Under the pieces are notes generated by a model, which saw only the letters and a program-made list of their open reading frames with translations, did no database searches and was not told the origin of the DNA. Shown in pieces: positions 1 through 9,027 of a stretch of 64,000 bases of DNA. The DNA lies in the NCBI GenBank assembly GCA_030220185.1, contig JASPKZ010007543.1, forward strand, positions 332,501 to 396,500, in the 5' to 3' direction. The DNA is from Diploptera punctata. Lineage: Eukaryota; Arthropoda; Insecta; Blattodea; Blaberidae. The number at the start of each line of letters is the position of its first letter. Positions within the stretch are counted from its first letter, which is position 1. The position numbers and the translations under genes are program-made.

Positions 1-496
1 GGGGAGAATAAAGCCAGTTTATTAATTTTTAATTGAGGCATTTCGAGTCTGAAATAATTATAAGTCAGAAAGGAAGGTTTCACATTGAAAAAAAGACAGG
101 GTTTTAAAAAGCATTTGTGGGATCTAAACGCACCTGTGAAAGCCTCAAGTTGAAGGCTTTTTTGTGGTTGGACTTGAATATTAATGAAGATACGCCCCCT
201 GTTGCACTCTCTTACCAGTAGAAGCCACGTCTACATGTCCAACTTGCATTTAAATGTAAATTTTACTTCGTTTTAATTGTTACTTTTATTTATAATCAAG
301 TGAGAATGGGTGCTTTAAAAAGACCCATTTCCACTGACTTCTAGAGGGAAAGTTTTTCCCCTTAACTTACAATTGCTGTTAGTTAGGGGAACAGAACACA
401 TTCTTTGAGCATTTCTTTCCCCTATTCAAATTTGTTCTTGTTGTCTCCATTATTATTTTACTATTCTCCAATTTTATAAGACTTTCTCGGTTAACT
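1..496. other. Unassigned AT-rich DNA
   Basis: I see no convincing coding frame, RNA or repeat relationship to the rest of the window here. It ends where a LINE-A 3' end begins. Confidence 0.5.
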
Positions 497-600
497 ATCT
501 AACTCACTGGCTCTGTCGAACCCATAGGTTCATGGCCGTGCGGACATAAGCTCTCCATACATCGCTATCTTGAGCTAATGTTTTCCAATCATCTCCTATA
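497..600 (-). mobile_element. LINE-A 3'-end fragment
   Basis: About 100 bases matching the reverse complement of the LINE-A 3' end seen many times in this window (coding end NLRVR-stop, then AGTGAG and a GTAA-type tail). The copy is truncated after about 100 bases and adjoins an unrelated RTE-type 3' repeat. Its terminal hairpin loop reads TATG, so the UNCG loop seen in better copies is lost. Confidence 0.75.
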
Positions 601-1245
601 TTAATACTAGAAGTCCCGGCCGCGCGTTGCTGTTGCTAAGTTCTACGTTAAACATTTAAATTAAGTTGCTATCTTTCAGCCAGATTACTTAAAACTAATA
701 CTTACACACGAAATTAATAATATTGAAAATAAAATAAACACTGAACACACTTAAATTATGAAATAATCAATATTTGTAATTCAATTGAAATTCGCGGTTG
801 CAAGAAAACGCACAGCCATCTGGATCTCTCTTTGTTAAATAATAAACCAATTACCTTACCAAATTATAGCGCGGGATCCAGCTCCGTGTGTCTGAAGGGA
901 ATTTGCTGACTCACCTGTTAGTACTATGCGAAGCAGAGAAGTGTACCTCCTCCACACTTCCCCCCGCAAACTCACAGAGCTTGGACCCGAGCTGTACTTT
1001 ACACCGCCATCTGTTAGAATAGTATGGATCTCACAGATCATTATAACTCTTTGTTAAATAATAAACAAATAATTTGCAATAAAAAATTAATGCGACTATA
1101 AATTTAGTTATAAACTACCTTAGGTCTCAAGTTGGATCAAACTGCACACAGTGTGCAAAATTTTAATAAAATCGGTTCAGTAGTTTAGGATTCCATCGCG
1201 GACGAACAACGTGACACGAAATTTTTATATATTAAGATATTACGA
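601..1245 (+). mobile_element. RTE-type non-LTR 3'-UTR repeat (RTE-S1)
   Basis: This is AT-rich sequence ending in the hallmark of many insect RTE 3' ends: AAAATCGGTTCAGTAGTTTA, then an ACAAC-GTGACACGAAATTT stretch and a TATATTAAGAT end. No coding part is present. It resembles the RTE-S2 ends at 15890 and 52140 only in this terminal module. Confidence 0.55.
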
Positions 1246-2236
1246 TGCGAGATTGGGAACTGGTTTTACAAAATCGAGGAAACATTTTTAAAACCGAACG
1301 ATAGCGAGATTTTTAATTTCCGAAATTCTGTAAAACACTTCACAAACGTGCGTTGTACAATATTTTTTGCGCGATGGTATTTTCTTCTTCTTCTTCTTGT
1401 AAGCCATGTTTCCCTTAACAGAGATTTAGGCGCTCTCTCCCTACAGGAAAGAATTTGAACCATACTAATTTTGTTATACTTGTTTTCGTATAGATGTCAT
1501 TTTTGAGTGGTCCGTGGTCAGCGTTCCACCTCATACTGACATCTAGGAAACCAAGGTAGTACTAGGACGGGAAAATTCGGTAAATTTTGCTTAGAGGCCT
1601 TTTCATTCAGGCTTAAGGATCTTTTACGAGCCTGAAATTCTTCAGACTCGGGACCTACGGCTTAACGTCCCTCCCAGAGGACTTGCCCCTTGGATTTTTC
1701 CATCCTAAAAAAAATCCATCGACCCCGGCCGGGTTTGAACCCGCGACTCTCGGGACCAGAGGCAAGGAGCATAACCACTAGTCCACCGCGGCCGATGCGA
1801 TTATTTTTTCAAAATAATAAATAATAGTAAAATAATAACATCTTTGTTGGAAATATTTGCGTTCATTATAAACAATTGACTAACGTTAACAGTGCGGGCA
1901 ATGTTTATTAGTTGAAACAACAGGAGGCCTTGAGAGCAATTATTGATAACATGGCCGCAAGTATGTATTTATTGTTTTATATTGTTTCAAATAAAGTTCT
2001 GTTCATTTAAAATGCAGTGATTTGTTTTTATAATGTATATTAACACTACCTTTTGGATACTTTCTGTATAACTTATACATTATACATAGTGTATGTAGAG
2101 GGCAGTGGTTTTACTTCCCGCACGTGGGTGTAAATGTAATATTATAGTATAGTTATTTAGGTTGGCAACCCCGAAATGTAGGAAGTTGAACTTTCAATAA
2201 TGGTCGCCATTGCTGTAAGTACGACAAAACGTGCTA
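1246..2236 (+). mobile_element. MITE2 copy a (hairpin MITE), split by SINE2
   Basis: A non-autonomous element shared with 32300-33232 (reverse) and 41816-42400. It starts with an imperfect hairpin (TTTTACAAAATCGAGGAAA pairing with TTTCCGAAATTCTGTAAAA), followed by TTTTTTGCGCGAT. The body contains CCCGCACGTGGGTGTAAATG and ends near GGTCGCCATTGCTGTAAGTA. A minus-strand SINE2 interrupts it just after the GCGCGATGG motif, which the 41.8-kb copy shows as continuous. Confidence 0.7.
1383..1796 (-). mobile_element. SINE2, tRNA-derived, inserted in MITE2
   Basis: Read on the minus strand, the head is tRNA-like, with an A-box-like GGACTAGTGGTTATG and a B box GGGTTCAAACC. A body of about 300 bases follows, shared with 47135-47543 and 61081-61285, and it ends in a (GAA)n run. 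The flanking MITE2 sequence is repeated around it (GCGATGGTATTTT and GCGATTATTTTT), a probable imperfect target duplication. Confidence 0.75.
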
Positions 2237-2267
2237 TAGAAACGACTTATAGTGATTTCGAGAGATC

Positions 2268-2338
2268 ATCATGGCCTCACAACTAGTGGACTCGGGTTCG
2301 ATCTCCGGTCGGGACAAGATTCCTGAGTGAGTTTTTTA
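2268..2338 (+). mobile_element. SINE3 head fragment
   Basis: This short segment has a B-box-like GGGTTCGATCTCC and the SINE3 continuation GGTCGGGACAAGATTCCTGA. Only the tRNA-related head and a few bases of body remain. Confidence 0.5.
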
Positions 2339-2394
2339 TTCTTAGATGAATAAGTTAAAAGAAAATTACGTGTTAATTAAATATGGTATATACT

Positions 2395-2725
2395 GTAACG
2401 AACCAACTATTGCGATTTTTGAAGTCACGTTTTAATTTCAGATTTCAGACAAACCCCCGCTTTTAATGAACGGATTTCGCTGATTTTTTGACAATAGCTA
2501 AATCAGTTTATTTTAATAGCACATACCAAGTTTTGTTCTGAAACATGGAAAATTGCGATAGCTAGAGAGATTTTTAAATTTTCGTTTCAGGTGATCTCCT
2601 ACACCTAATGGTTTTAGAGACTAACAGGTAGCGACTAAACACTCGGCGTATCTAAAAACCTGTATGTACAAATTTTCGTAACAATCGACCCACCACTTTT
2701 CGAGTTTAACGAGCACAAATATATA
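2395..2725 (+). mobile_element. RTE-type 3'-UTR repeat (RTE-S2), degenerate
   Basis: Shares with 15890-16255 and 52140-53040 the order: AATTTCGGATTTC-type segment, GGATTTCGCT, an AAAATTG-GCTAGAG-GATTTTTAAATTTTC segment and CTCCTACACCTAATGGTTTT. It has no coding capacity. Confidence 0.55.
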
Positions 2726-3221
2726 CACATTTAATTTTTATAAATAAATATTTGTTTCTTTTCACATTTTTTTTCTTTATTCGTGGTAAAGGAATATGCA
2801 ATTACGAATCAGGTACGTGCGCAATATCATTGAAAATATATACATTTCATTTTTTTCGAAGAATATCGATAAATTTATTCTGCTGATACTATTTCTGTTA
2901 ATACTACCTTGCCTACATCAGACACTTTATTCTAGAAGGCAGTGGATGAGTTGAAATAAGTTTGATTCCCTGTGCGACTGGAAAAGTTTTGTGAAAGCTG
3001 TTTTGTTTCATTTATAAGAGTTTATTTAGCAGGAAGATACATGCTCCCTTCGGAGGGCTCAGATAACGTTATATCTCTCAGAACATTGCAGCATTCCACG
3101 AGAATCCAAATAAATTTACCTCATTTCTTGTTACTCAAACTGTGGGTCTTCCATGATTCAATTTCAAGAAAAACATATTAAACAAACTTATTCATCATAA
3201 TAGTACAACAAGATATGCTAC
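2726..3221. other. Unassigned AT-rich DNA
   Basis: A 69-codon plus-strand frame at 2972-3181 shows no recognisable motif and looks like chance. No repeat match within the window was noticed. Confidence 0.4.

Positions 3222-3292
<71 letters not shown>
3222..3292. repeat. (AAT)n microsatellite
   Basis: About 24 near-perfect AAT units, adjoining the 3' side of a minus-strand LINE-B copy. Confidence 0.95.
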
Positions 3293-3293
<1 letters not shown>

Positions 3294-3690
3294 TTCATTT
3301 ATTTGTATACAGAATTTTAATGTTTACACATCTTTCTGTGCCTAAAGTTTTATCTTTCTTCTCCACTCGCCTCTATCCATCCAATCCATGTCCTCCAGTC
3401 CTCTTGCTCTCACTTCAGTTCTTATTTCCTGCATCCACGAGTTTCGAGGTCTTCCTCTCCTCCTTCTTCCACGCGGACACCATTCCAATGTTTTCCTGGG
3501 TAATCTTTCTTCTTGCATTCGTCGTACGTGCCCATACCAATTTAATTGCTTATATCGTATATAATCTACTATTGAATAACCAATATTAATTTTTTCTCTT
3601 AAGACAGTATTTCTTATTTTGTCTAATTTTGAACATCTTGCTGCTCTCCTCAATAAATCCATTTCCATTGACAAAAGTCCCAAGCCAGGG
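3293..3690 (-). pseudogene. LINE-B reverse transcriptase C-terminus, truncated
   Basis: The minus-strand frame 3342-3683 encodes 113 residues typical of the tail of RTE-like endonuclease/reverse transcriptases: MEMDLLRRAAR, then LNWYGHVRRMQEERLPRK, an RGRRRRGRPRNSWMQEI-type basic segment and a final WRRKIKL. The catalytic polymerase core and endonuclease are missing, so this is a 5'-truncated dead copy. Related copies lie at 10561-10830 and 33250-33720. Confidence 0.75.
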
Positions 3691-3943
3691 TAGAAGGGTG
3701 AGGGGGAGGAGTAACAACGTCGTTAAAAAGCCAGGGTTCAGTACGCCCGGCTGATAGTACCCTATGAGGGCCCCTTATCTAGGGTACAGATACTGCTGCC
3801 TTGCAGTTCGTCATTGGCTTGACAAAGGCTAGAGGAAGAAAACAGTGACCAAAAATTACCTGGTCCTCCTGGTTGGGGGTTGATGCATCAGGCCAGCTCC
3901 CTGTTCGTCACAAAAAACATAACAATGCTAAAAAGTATAAATT
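3691..3943. other. Unassigned, probable repeat body
   Basis: GC-richer than its surroundings (GAGGGGGAGGAGTAACAACG, CCTGGTCCTCCTGGTTGGGG). It looks like part of a dispersed repeat, but I find no second copy in this window. Confidence 0.3.
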
Positions 3944-4025
3944 AATAATAATAATAATAATAATAGTAATAATATTAATAATAATAATAATGATAATAAT
4001 AATAATAATAGTAATAATAATAATA
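3944..4025. repeat. (AAT)n microsatellite with AGT/ATG variants
   Basis: Interrupted AAT array of about 80 bases directly before the LINE-D relic. Confidence 0.9.
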
Positions 4026-4059
4026 CACGAAAAAATTATAGAATGTGTGGCACTGTAAA

Positions 4060-4480
4060 ACGGACACTGAAAAAATAAAACTTTGAGGAGTACACAATTA
4101 AAATTTTACAAAATTGCGGCAGTGTCTGTCTTAACATATGCAAGTGAAAATTGGACTCTTAACCGTTCAGACAGAAGATGAATAGAAACTGCAGAAATGA
4201 AGTTCTTACGTTCAGTAACAGGTTGTGACATTTTAAGACAGAAAAAGAAAAGAAGATATTATAAAGACTCAAAATATTTTAAATTTAACAAATAGAGTTG
4301 ACAATATGAGAAACAACTGGTATGAACATGTTAAAAGAATGCCTACAGATAGAATCCCCCAGCCGTTATTAAAGTACAAACCAATAGGACATAGAAGTGT
4401 TGGACGCCCATTTATTAGATGGGGAAGATTCATTAAATCCCACTTGATGTGAAAACAGGTCAAAATATCTAATCTCATGA
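4060..4480 (+). pseudogene. LINE-D reverse transcriptase tail, decayed
   Basis: A plus-strand relic with recognisable RTE-tail pieces in shifting frames: a TYASENWTL-like segment near 4135, a MKFLRSVTGC-like segment near 4200, NNWYEHVKRM near 4315 and GHRSVGRPFIRW near 4390. It ends with the hairpin GAAAACAGGTCAAAATATCT shared with LINE-C/E/G/J/L. It has multiple stops and frameshifts. Confidence 0.6.
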
Positions 4481-4530
4481 ATAATAATAATAATAATATT
4501 AATAATAATAATAACAACATAATAATAAAA
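4481..4530. repeat. (AAT)n microsatellite
   Basis: Interrupted AAT array following the LINE-D end. Confidence 0.85.
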
Positions 4531-4534
4531 TAGA

Positions 4535-4756
4535 AAAGAAAAAACATAAGAAAAAGTTTGAAATGGTATGGACACCTCATAGGAATGGAAGAAGATACGA
4601 TACCAAAGAAGATCCTTAATTGGAAAGCTAATGAAAGAATTGGAAGAGGCAGACCTAGATAACGGTGGATAGATGGAGTGAGGAGAAGTATGGAAGCTAG
4701 AGATTTGAAGGAAGAAGATGCTTTAGACAGGAACCTCTGGCGTCAAATCACTTTCT
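4535..4756 (+). pseudogene. LINE-B/H-type reverse transcriptase tail
   Basis: A plus-strand relic with LKWYGHLIGMEEDTIPKK-like coding, then GRGRPR and a final DALDRNLWRQ segment, as in LINE-B, LINE-F and LINE-H. In-frame stops are present and no upstream catalytic part remains. Confidence 0.6.
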
Positions 4757-4970
4757 TTCCTCATTATATTCGTTGGAACCCATGTCCGCGTTTCTTGACG
4801 GTTGTATTTTACGGTGAAAGATCGTCACTCTGTTCACCTCTCTTTGTTCCTAAGAATTTTAATCTCAATTAACCCTTTATTTTCAATAAATCCATATAAT
4901 ATAACAAAAAGTATAACGGTTTTATATATTTTCAGTTTAACGTTTTTCGAAAGAAGTTGGGACTGCCACT
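4757..4970 (-). mobile_element. Repeat-B piece fused to a LINE-A relic
   Basis: Bases about 4771-4835 match a repeat seen at 31640-31705 (ACCCATGTCCGCGTTTCTTG, GTGAAAGATCGTCACTC). They run directly into a minus-strand LINE-A relic (4818-4965: TTCACCTCTCTTTG, ATAATATAAC, TTCAGTTTAACGTTTTT). LINE-A and repeat B are also joined at 31411-31851 and 55885-56128. Confidence 0.55.
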
Positions 4971-5280
4971 GATTTATAAAATTTTAGATTTGTTTCCATT
5001 CTTTAAATATTCTTTTAATTATGCCACATATATAGTTAAATTTATTAAATTTGTTAAACAGATCTTCATTTTTAAAATAGGAGATAACCCAGGTATTTAA
5101 AATGGTTCTCTTGTTCAATGGGTTTCCCCTCCAGAATTATTTTAGCTCTCACGGTATCTGATCCCTTAAAAGCTAAGATTTTCGTCTAATTTATTGATAT
5201 TTTCAATTTATAATTCTGTATACGGTAATTTTATTTAATTGAAAGAGAGATTTCTGTCGATCATTTCCTGAGCTAGATAT
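4971..5280. other. Unassigned AT-rich DNA
   Basis: No gene, RNA or within-window repeat recognised. Confidence 0.4.
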
Positions 5281-5288
5281 TATTATTA

Positions 5289-5329
<41 letters not shown>

Positions 5330-5370
5330 TTATTATTACTATTATTATTATTTTTATTATTATTATTTAA
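5281..5370. repeat. (TTA)n microsatellite
   Basis: About 90 bases of TTA units with a few variants, interrupted downstream by a LINE-A 3' end. Confidence 0.95.
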
Positions 5371-5518
5371 TGAGGTGGGAGAACAACATTAACTATGATT
5401 TGAGGGTAGTAGATTATACAGGGAATGATTGGAAAGCATTGGCTCAGGATAGGGATGTATGGAGAGCTTATGTCCGCGCGGCCATGAACCTGCGGGTTCG
5501 ATAGTGCCAGTGAGTAAG

Positions 5519-5522
<4 letters not shown>
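5371..5522 (+). mobile_element. LINE-A 3' end (about 150 bases) inside TTA microsatellite
   Basis: Encodes only the last residues of the LINE-A polyprotein (MRWENNINYDL ... DRDVWRAYVRAAMNLRVR-stop), then AGTGCCAGTGAGTAAGTAAG. TTA arrays flank both sides, so the copy appears inserted into a microsatellite. Its hairpin loop is TGCG, a UNCG-class variant. Confidence 0.85.
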
Positions 5523-5559
<37 letters not shown>

Positions 5560-5575
5560 AATATTATTATTATCA
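5523..5575. repeat. (ATT)n microsatellite
   Basis: Continuation of the TTA/ATT array on the other side of the LINE-A copy. Confidence 0.9.
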
Positions 5576-6078
5576 TCATCATCACCATCTTCAAGGTATG
5601 GGCCTGTTGACCCGTTCCGCTACCCGGTGCACTATATGCTGCAGGTGCAGGTCGTCTTTCCAACGACGTTTTGGTCTTCCTACATTTCTTCGGCCTAGAG
5701 GCCTATAATGAAGCAGCTGTTTTGATAAACGATTATTTGGCATTCTTTGTATATGTTCAAACCAATTACATTTATTTGTGTGTATTCTCTCGTTTATATT
5801 ATAGATTTGTAGTTCATCTCTGATATCTTGACTTCTTTGATCTCTTAGAGATACACCTGCAACTGATCTGAGAAATCTCATTTCTATTGTCTCAATTTTA
5901 TTTTATCAGAGATCGTTAAAGGCCAAGTCTCAGACCCGTATGTTAATGTTGGAACGACTACTGTTTTGTAAAATTTTAATTGAGTTTCCCTTGTGGTCCT
6001 ATTTCTCAAATATCTTCTTATTGAACCATATATCTGTTGAAATTTCCCTAATTTCTTCTCCATGTCCAAATTTTGCTG
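5576..6078 (-). pseudogene. LINE-C reverse transcriptase C-terminus
   Basis: Two minus-strand frames (5884-6069, then 5591-5881) make one decayed coding region: FQQIYGSIRRYLRNRTTRET, LTYGSETWPLT, MRFLRSVAG, then NWFEHIQRMPNNR and GRRNVGRPKRRWKDD. This is the thumb-to-tail part of an RTE-like reverse transcriptase. A frameshift separates the frames near 5882. The 3' end carries the GGGTC/GGCCC hairpin and a (GAT)n tail, read as ATC at 5576-5587. Confidence 0.75.
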
Positions 6079-6109
<31 letters not shown>

Positions 6110-6152
6110 TTATTATTATTATTATTATTATCATCATTATTATCTTATTATA
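6079..6152. repeat. (TTA)n microsatellite
   Basis: Interrupted TTA/TCA array on the upstream side of LINE-C. Confidence 0.9.
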
Positions 6153-6604
6153 GAAGGGTTTTAGTGTTGGTTTATGTGTTTTACATAATTAGTAAGGATT
6201 TACAATTCCATGAAAATAATAAAAAAAGGTAAAGTTTGTACATATTGAGGGAAATTTGAATGATGGCAGTTGGTAGGGGAGATAAGCGCATTACGTCACA
6301 TATTGACGTGCATGTAATGAAATCCTTATGGACATTTAAACACGAGAATGGGGTGCAGCAGACACATCGACAGACGACCTTATGGAGTAGCTGATATCAT
6401 TTTTATGGGGAAGATTTGCCATGGCGCGGCAAACAATGCGAGCTAATTGATTATAACGCCATAAGCGTGTAAAATCGCGTATTATAACGAGGGCAATTCA
6501 AAAAGAAAACTGGTCGTGAATTAGCATCTAACGAGGGAAATGCTCGCAATCGAATGCACGTTTTTCATTCCAAAAAATATCTCGTGCACATACGAGTGTA
6601 TAAC
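6153..6604. other. Unassigned DNA
   Basis: No recognisable coding or repeat features. Short frames here lack motifs. Confidence 0.4.
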
Positions 6605-6893
6605 TAACTCACTCACATCATCAAATCACAAGGTGTTGCATAGCTGGGCGGGCCAGAGCTCTCCATACATCCCTATCCCGAGCCAATGTTTTCCGATCAA
6701 ATCTCTGTATAACTCAATCCCCTCAAATCATGGTTAACGTTATTCTCCCGTTTCATGCTTCCCCTAACTACTGGGTGGTGTTATCACCCTGGTTTTCCTA
6801 CATTCATTTTTCGTCTCCCTATTTCAACCATCATTCGTGCCACATGTCCTGCCCATTGAAGTTTAGGAGGCTTAACTGTCCTCTAACTCTGAA
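6605..6893 (-). mobile_element. LINE-A 3' region, old copy
   Basis: Matches the LINE-A reverse complement over CTCTCCATACATCCCTATCC, the CCAATGTTTTCC segment and CATGTCCTGCCCATTGAAG. Several deletions and substitutions remove the coding frame. Confidence 0.65.
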
Positions 6894-6895
6894 TC

Positions 6896-6896
6896 T

Positions 6897-6928
<32 letters not shown>
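6896..6928. repeat. (TA)n microsatellite
   Basis: Pure TA array at the 5' edge of tRNA-like cassette 1. Confidence 0.95.
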
Positions 6929-6929
<1 letters not shown>

Positions 6930-7195
6930 AAAAATAAATGTTTGTATTATTGTATTAGATTTGCCCAGTGGTGTAATGGATAGAACGCTGCAGTACCAAT
7001 CCAGAGGTCCGGGTTCAATTCCCGTCCAGACATTCAATTTTCTTATCATGTCATATTAAGCTTGCATTGCTCAATGTCAAACATTTAATTATAACATCGA
7101 TAAAACGCCACTGCTATAAAGTAAAAATATTCTCTTTAATTTGCTTACTTGTTATAGTGGCTACCGGGTGACAGTGAAGACAGCGTTCTGGCTAC
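6928..7195 (+). mobile_element. tRNA-like cassette 1 (TLC1) with tail
   Basis: A tRNA-like body at 6962-7032 has an A-box-like GGTGTAATGGATAG and B box GGGTTCAATTC. Its anticodon-type arm is CTGCA-GTACCAA-TCCAG, with a 7-nt loop and T at position 33. The flanks are AGAAAAATAAATG upstream and CATTCAATTTTCTT downstream, roughly inverted copies of each other. A 150-base tail (ATTGCTCAATGTCAAA, ACTGCTATAAAGTAAAAATA) is shared with 41228-41470. Confidence 0.6.
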
Positions 7196-7202
7196 ATCTC
7201 GT

Positions 7203-7572
7203 AATAATGGAGAATATGTATATCCATCCATAGTAATTCTGCCCGAAGGCAGGTCATTCACTGCAATCATAGCATTTTCATGCTATGCTTGCAGCTTTAC
7301 TAGGGAATTATAGGTGTGGTAGCTTCCCGTTGCTTTCCACAACGGTGAAGGATGATGATGATAAGGATGATAGTGATAATGATAAGGATGATGATGATGA
7401 TGGCCATATGATTTCGGGGACCGTTTGGGCCTTAAAGTTTTCCTGACATTTGTCTTACAGGTGAGGAAAAACCCCGATAAAAACCTCACCCAGAAAAACT
7501 GCCCCGACCGGGGATCGAACCCGGGCCCGCTGCGTGACAAGGCAGCACGCTACCTCGAGACCACAGCGGTGG

Positions 7573-7576
<4 letters not shown>
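7203..7576 (-). mobile_element. SINE3, full-length
   Basis: Minus-strand tRNA-like head (CACCGCTGTGGTCTCGAGGT; B box GGGTTCGATCC), then GTGAGGTTTTTATCGGGG, a degenerate GAT/ATC block, a GCTTGCAGCTTTACTAG-type segment and a GGGCAGAATTACT end. Other copies are at 10835, 23613, 50319, 60018 and 60569. Protein-like frames across it (the common PDRGSNPGP string) are translations of the SINE. Confidence 0.85.

Positions 7577-7621
<45 letters not shown>
7577..7621. repeat. (TA)n microsatellite
   Basis: Pure TA array between SINE3 and cassette 2. Confidence 0.95.
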
Positions 7622-7622
<1 letters not shown>

Positions 7623-7733
7623 AAAAACATAGTTTGTAATAGATTTTCCCGGTGGTACAATGGATAGCACGCTGGAGTACCAATCCCGAAGTCCGGATTC
7701 AAATCCCGTCCAGGCATTTATTTTTCTTATGTC

Positions 7734-7762
<29 letters not shown>
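7622..7762 (+). mobile_element. tRNA-like cassette 2 (TLC2)
   Basis: The tRNA-like body at 7646-7716 has anticodon-type arm CTGGA-GTACCAA-TCCCG and B box GGATTCAAATC. It is closely related to cassette 1 and flanked by AAGAAAAACATAG and GCATTTATTTTTCTTATG. TA arrays lie on both sides. Confidence 0.6.
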
Positions 7763-7765
<3 letters not shown>

Positions 7766-7930
7766 AATTTTGGCATTTAGTAATGATGGCCAAATACGGC
7801 ATCAAAGAAATAAACGCCTGAACCGGGATTTGAACCTGAAACCTCTAACTCTATATGTTAGTGCGCTCCCAACTGCGCCACTCAGGCATTCTAGCACAAA
7901 CATTTTTTTCTTGATATATGTTTTTGTATC
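7763..7930 (-). mobile_element. tRNA-like cassette 3 (TLC3)
   Basis: The minus-strand tRNA-like body at 7815-7888 has a D-arm-like GCGCAGTTGGGAGCGC, arm CTAAC-ATATAGA-GTTAG (5-bp stem, 7-nt loop, T at 33) and B box GGTTCAAATCC. The acceptor strands GCCTGAG and TTCAGGC pair. The flanks are AAGAAAAAAATGTTTG and GTTTATTTCTTTG. The body is a different tRNA type from cassettes 1 and 2, but the flank is the same. Confidence 0.6.
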
Positions 7931-8200
7931 ATGAGGGGCCGCAGGGCATCGGCCGAGCTGCCATCTCGTGGCTTCTAAACAAGTAGATGCATGTAATGAG
8001 AATATTTATTTTACAGCAGTAATGTTATAAATACATTTTGTCATTTAGCAGTGAAGGGCAAATAAGTATAACATGAAAATGGTTGACGCGTTTATTTTTC
8101 TTTTCATGGTATATTTGGCTTTCGTTGCTAAATGTAAAATGTAAAAATTACATTTTATATTCGAAATACAGATGCTTCACTGCTGTAAAGTAAAATCATA
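7931..8200. mobile_element. Cassette tails in inverted orientation
   Basis: At 8028-8078 the reverse complement reads TTTGCCCTTCACTGCTAAAT; at 8095-8150 the plus strand reads TTTGGCTTTCGTTGCTAAAT after GTTTATTTTTCTTTTCATGG. These are two tails of the tRNA-like cassette family placed head to head, with no recognisable tRNA body left between them. Confidence 0.45.
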
Positions 8201-8204
8201 TCAT

Positions 8205-8835
8205 AAGTAATGCCACGAGTGATTTTTCAATTTATCTAGAGAATTTGGAAATCAAGAGTGGCATTTGTTAGGACTATTTAACGAATAAAATTAAGCTGTT
8301 TACTCACAAATCCTTATTTAAATATAGTTATTTAAAAATATTTATACATTTAATGTAAACGGCGATGTTTGAAAATAAGTGAGAAAATCTTGTTTCTTTT
8401 CATTTGTTCATCCACTGCAACTAGATCATAATATTTATTGCCAAATAAGATCGCAATATTGTAAGAGTGCACTCTGGTGGAGAAAAAATGAAACACATCA
8501 AACAGTATATTATAACCAGTTTTATAGTTTATTAATTTTTTCAGAAACAACTCAGTAAAATCAGCATTTAAAACACAATTATTAAACACACAATTAACAA
8601 ATGTGTAGGTCGAAGTAATCTGTTCATTATTTGCTATATTCAACGTATTTGTTGGAGAGTCAGTCACTGCAAAGTAATGCTCTGACCTGTTCAGAATATT
8701 AAAAAGGAGGAGCTTTCTTTAATATGTTAATCAGAAGGGGATACATTTCGAGGTGAAAGACTAAGATTGGTTGTAAAACATAATTCATTGAAACGTGATT
8801 GTCAATGACTCTCATTTGGGGGATGAGTTAAATAG
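8205..8835 (+). mobile_element. MITE1 copy 1
   Basis: Begins AAGTAATGCCACGAGTGATT and ends ATGAGTTAAATAG. The flanks are TCAT (8201-8204) and TCAG (8836-8839), an imperfect form of the TCAT duplication seen at other copies. The near-terminal hairpin is partly deleted compared with 21538. A minus-strand 105-codon frame (8350-8667) is open but has no recognised domain. Confidence 0.75.
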
Positions 8836-9027
8836 TCAGAAATAAGACTTTTGATTGTCTTTTATCTTGGTTTAAAACACAAACAGTGGGTTAATATATA
8901 CTGTTCTGTATTGCAATCTTGTCTTTCATTACATAAAAATTACAAGATTCTGCCGTGTAACCTATATAGACATAAAACACATTTTTATTATTTTTATTTC
9001 CTTTATTTCGAGTATTGTAGATCTAAC
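8836..9027. other. Unassigned DNA
   Basis: AT-rich sequence between MITE1 and LINE-A, without recognised features. Confidence 0.3.

Noticed and set aside
3873..4058. Ile-rich open frame and similar ones at 4269-4580, 5289-5504, 26142-26414, 26559-27133, 53871-54119, 62368-62562
   Set aside because: Translations of AAT, TTA or GAT microsatellites; no gene is supported.
7283..7683. Frames with PDRGSNPGP, YIYIYI and HHHH strings
   Set aside because: They are SINE3, TA-array and GAT-block translations, common in predicted insect proteins but not real genes.
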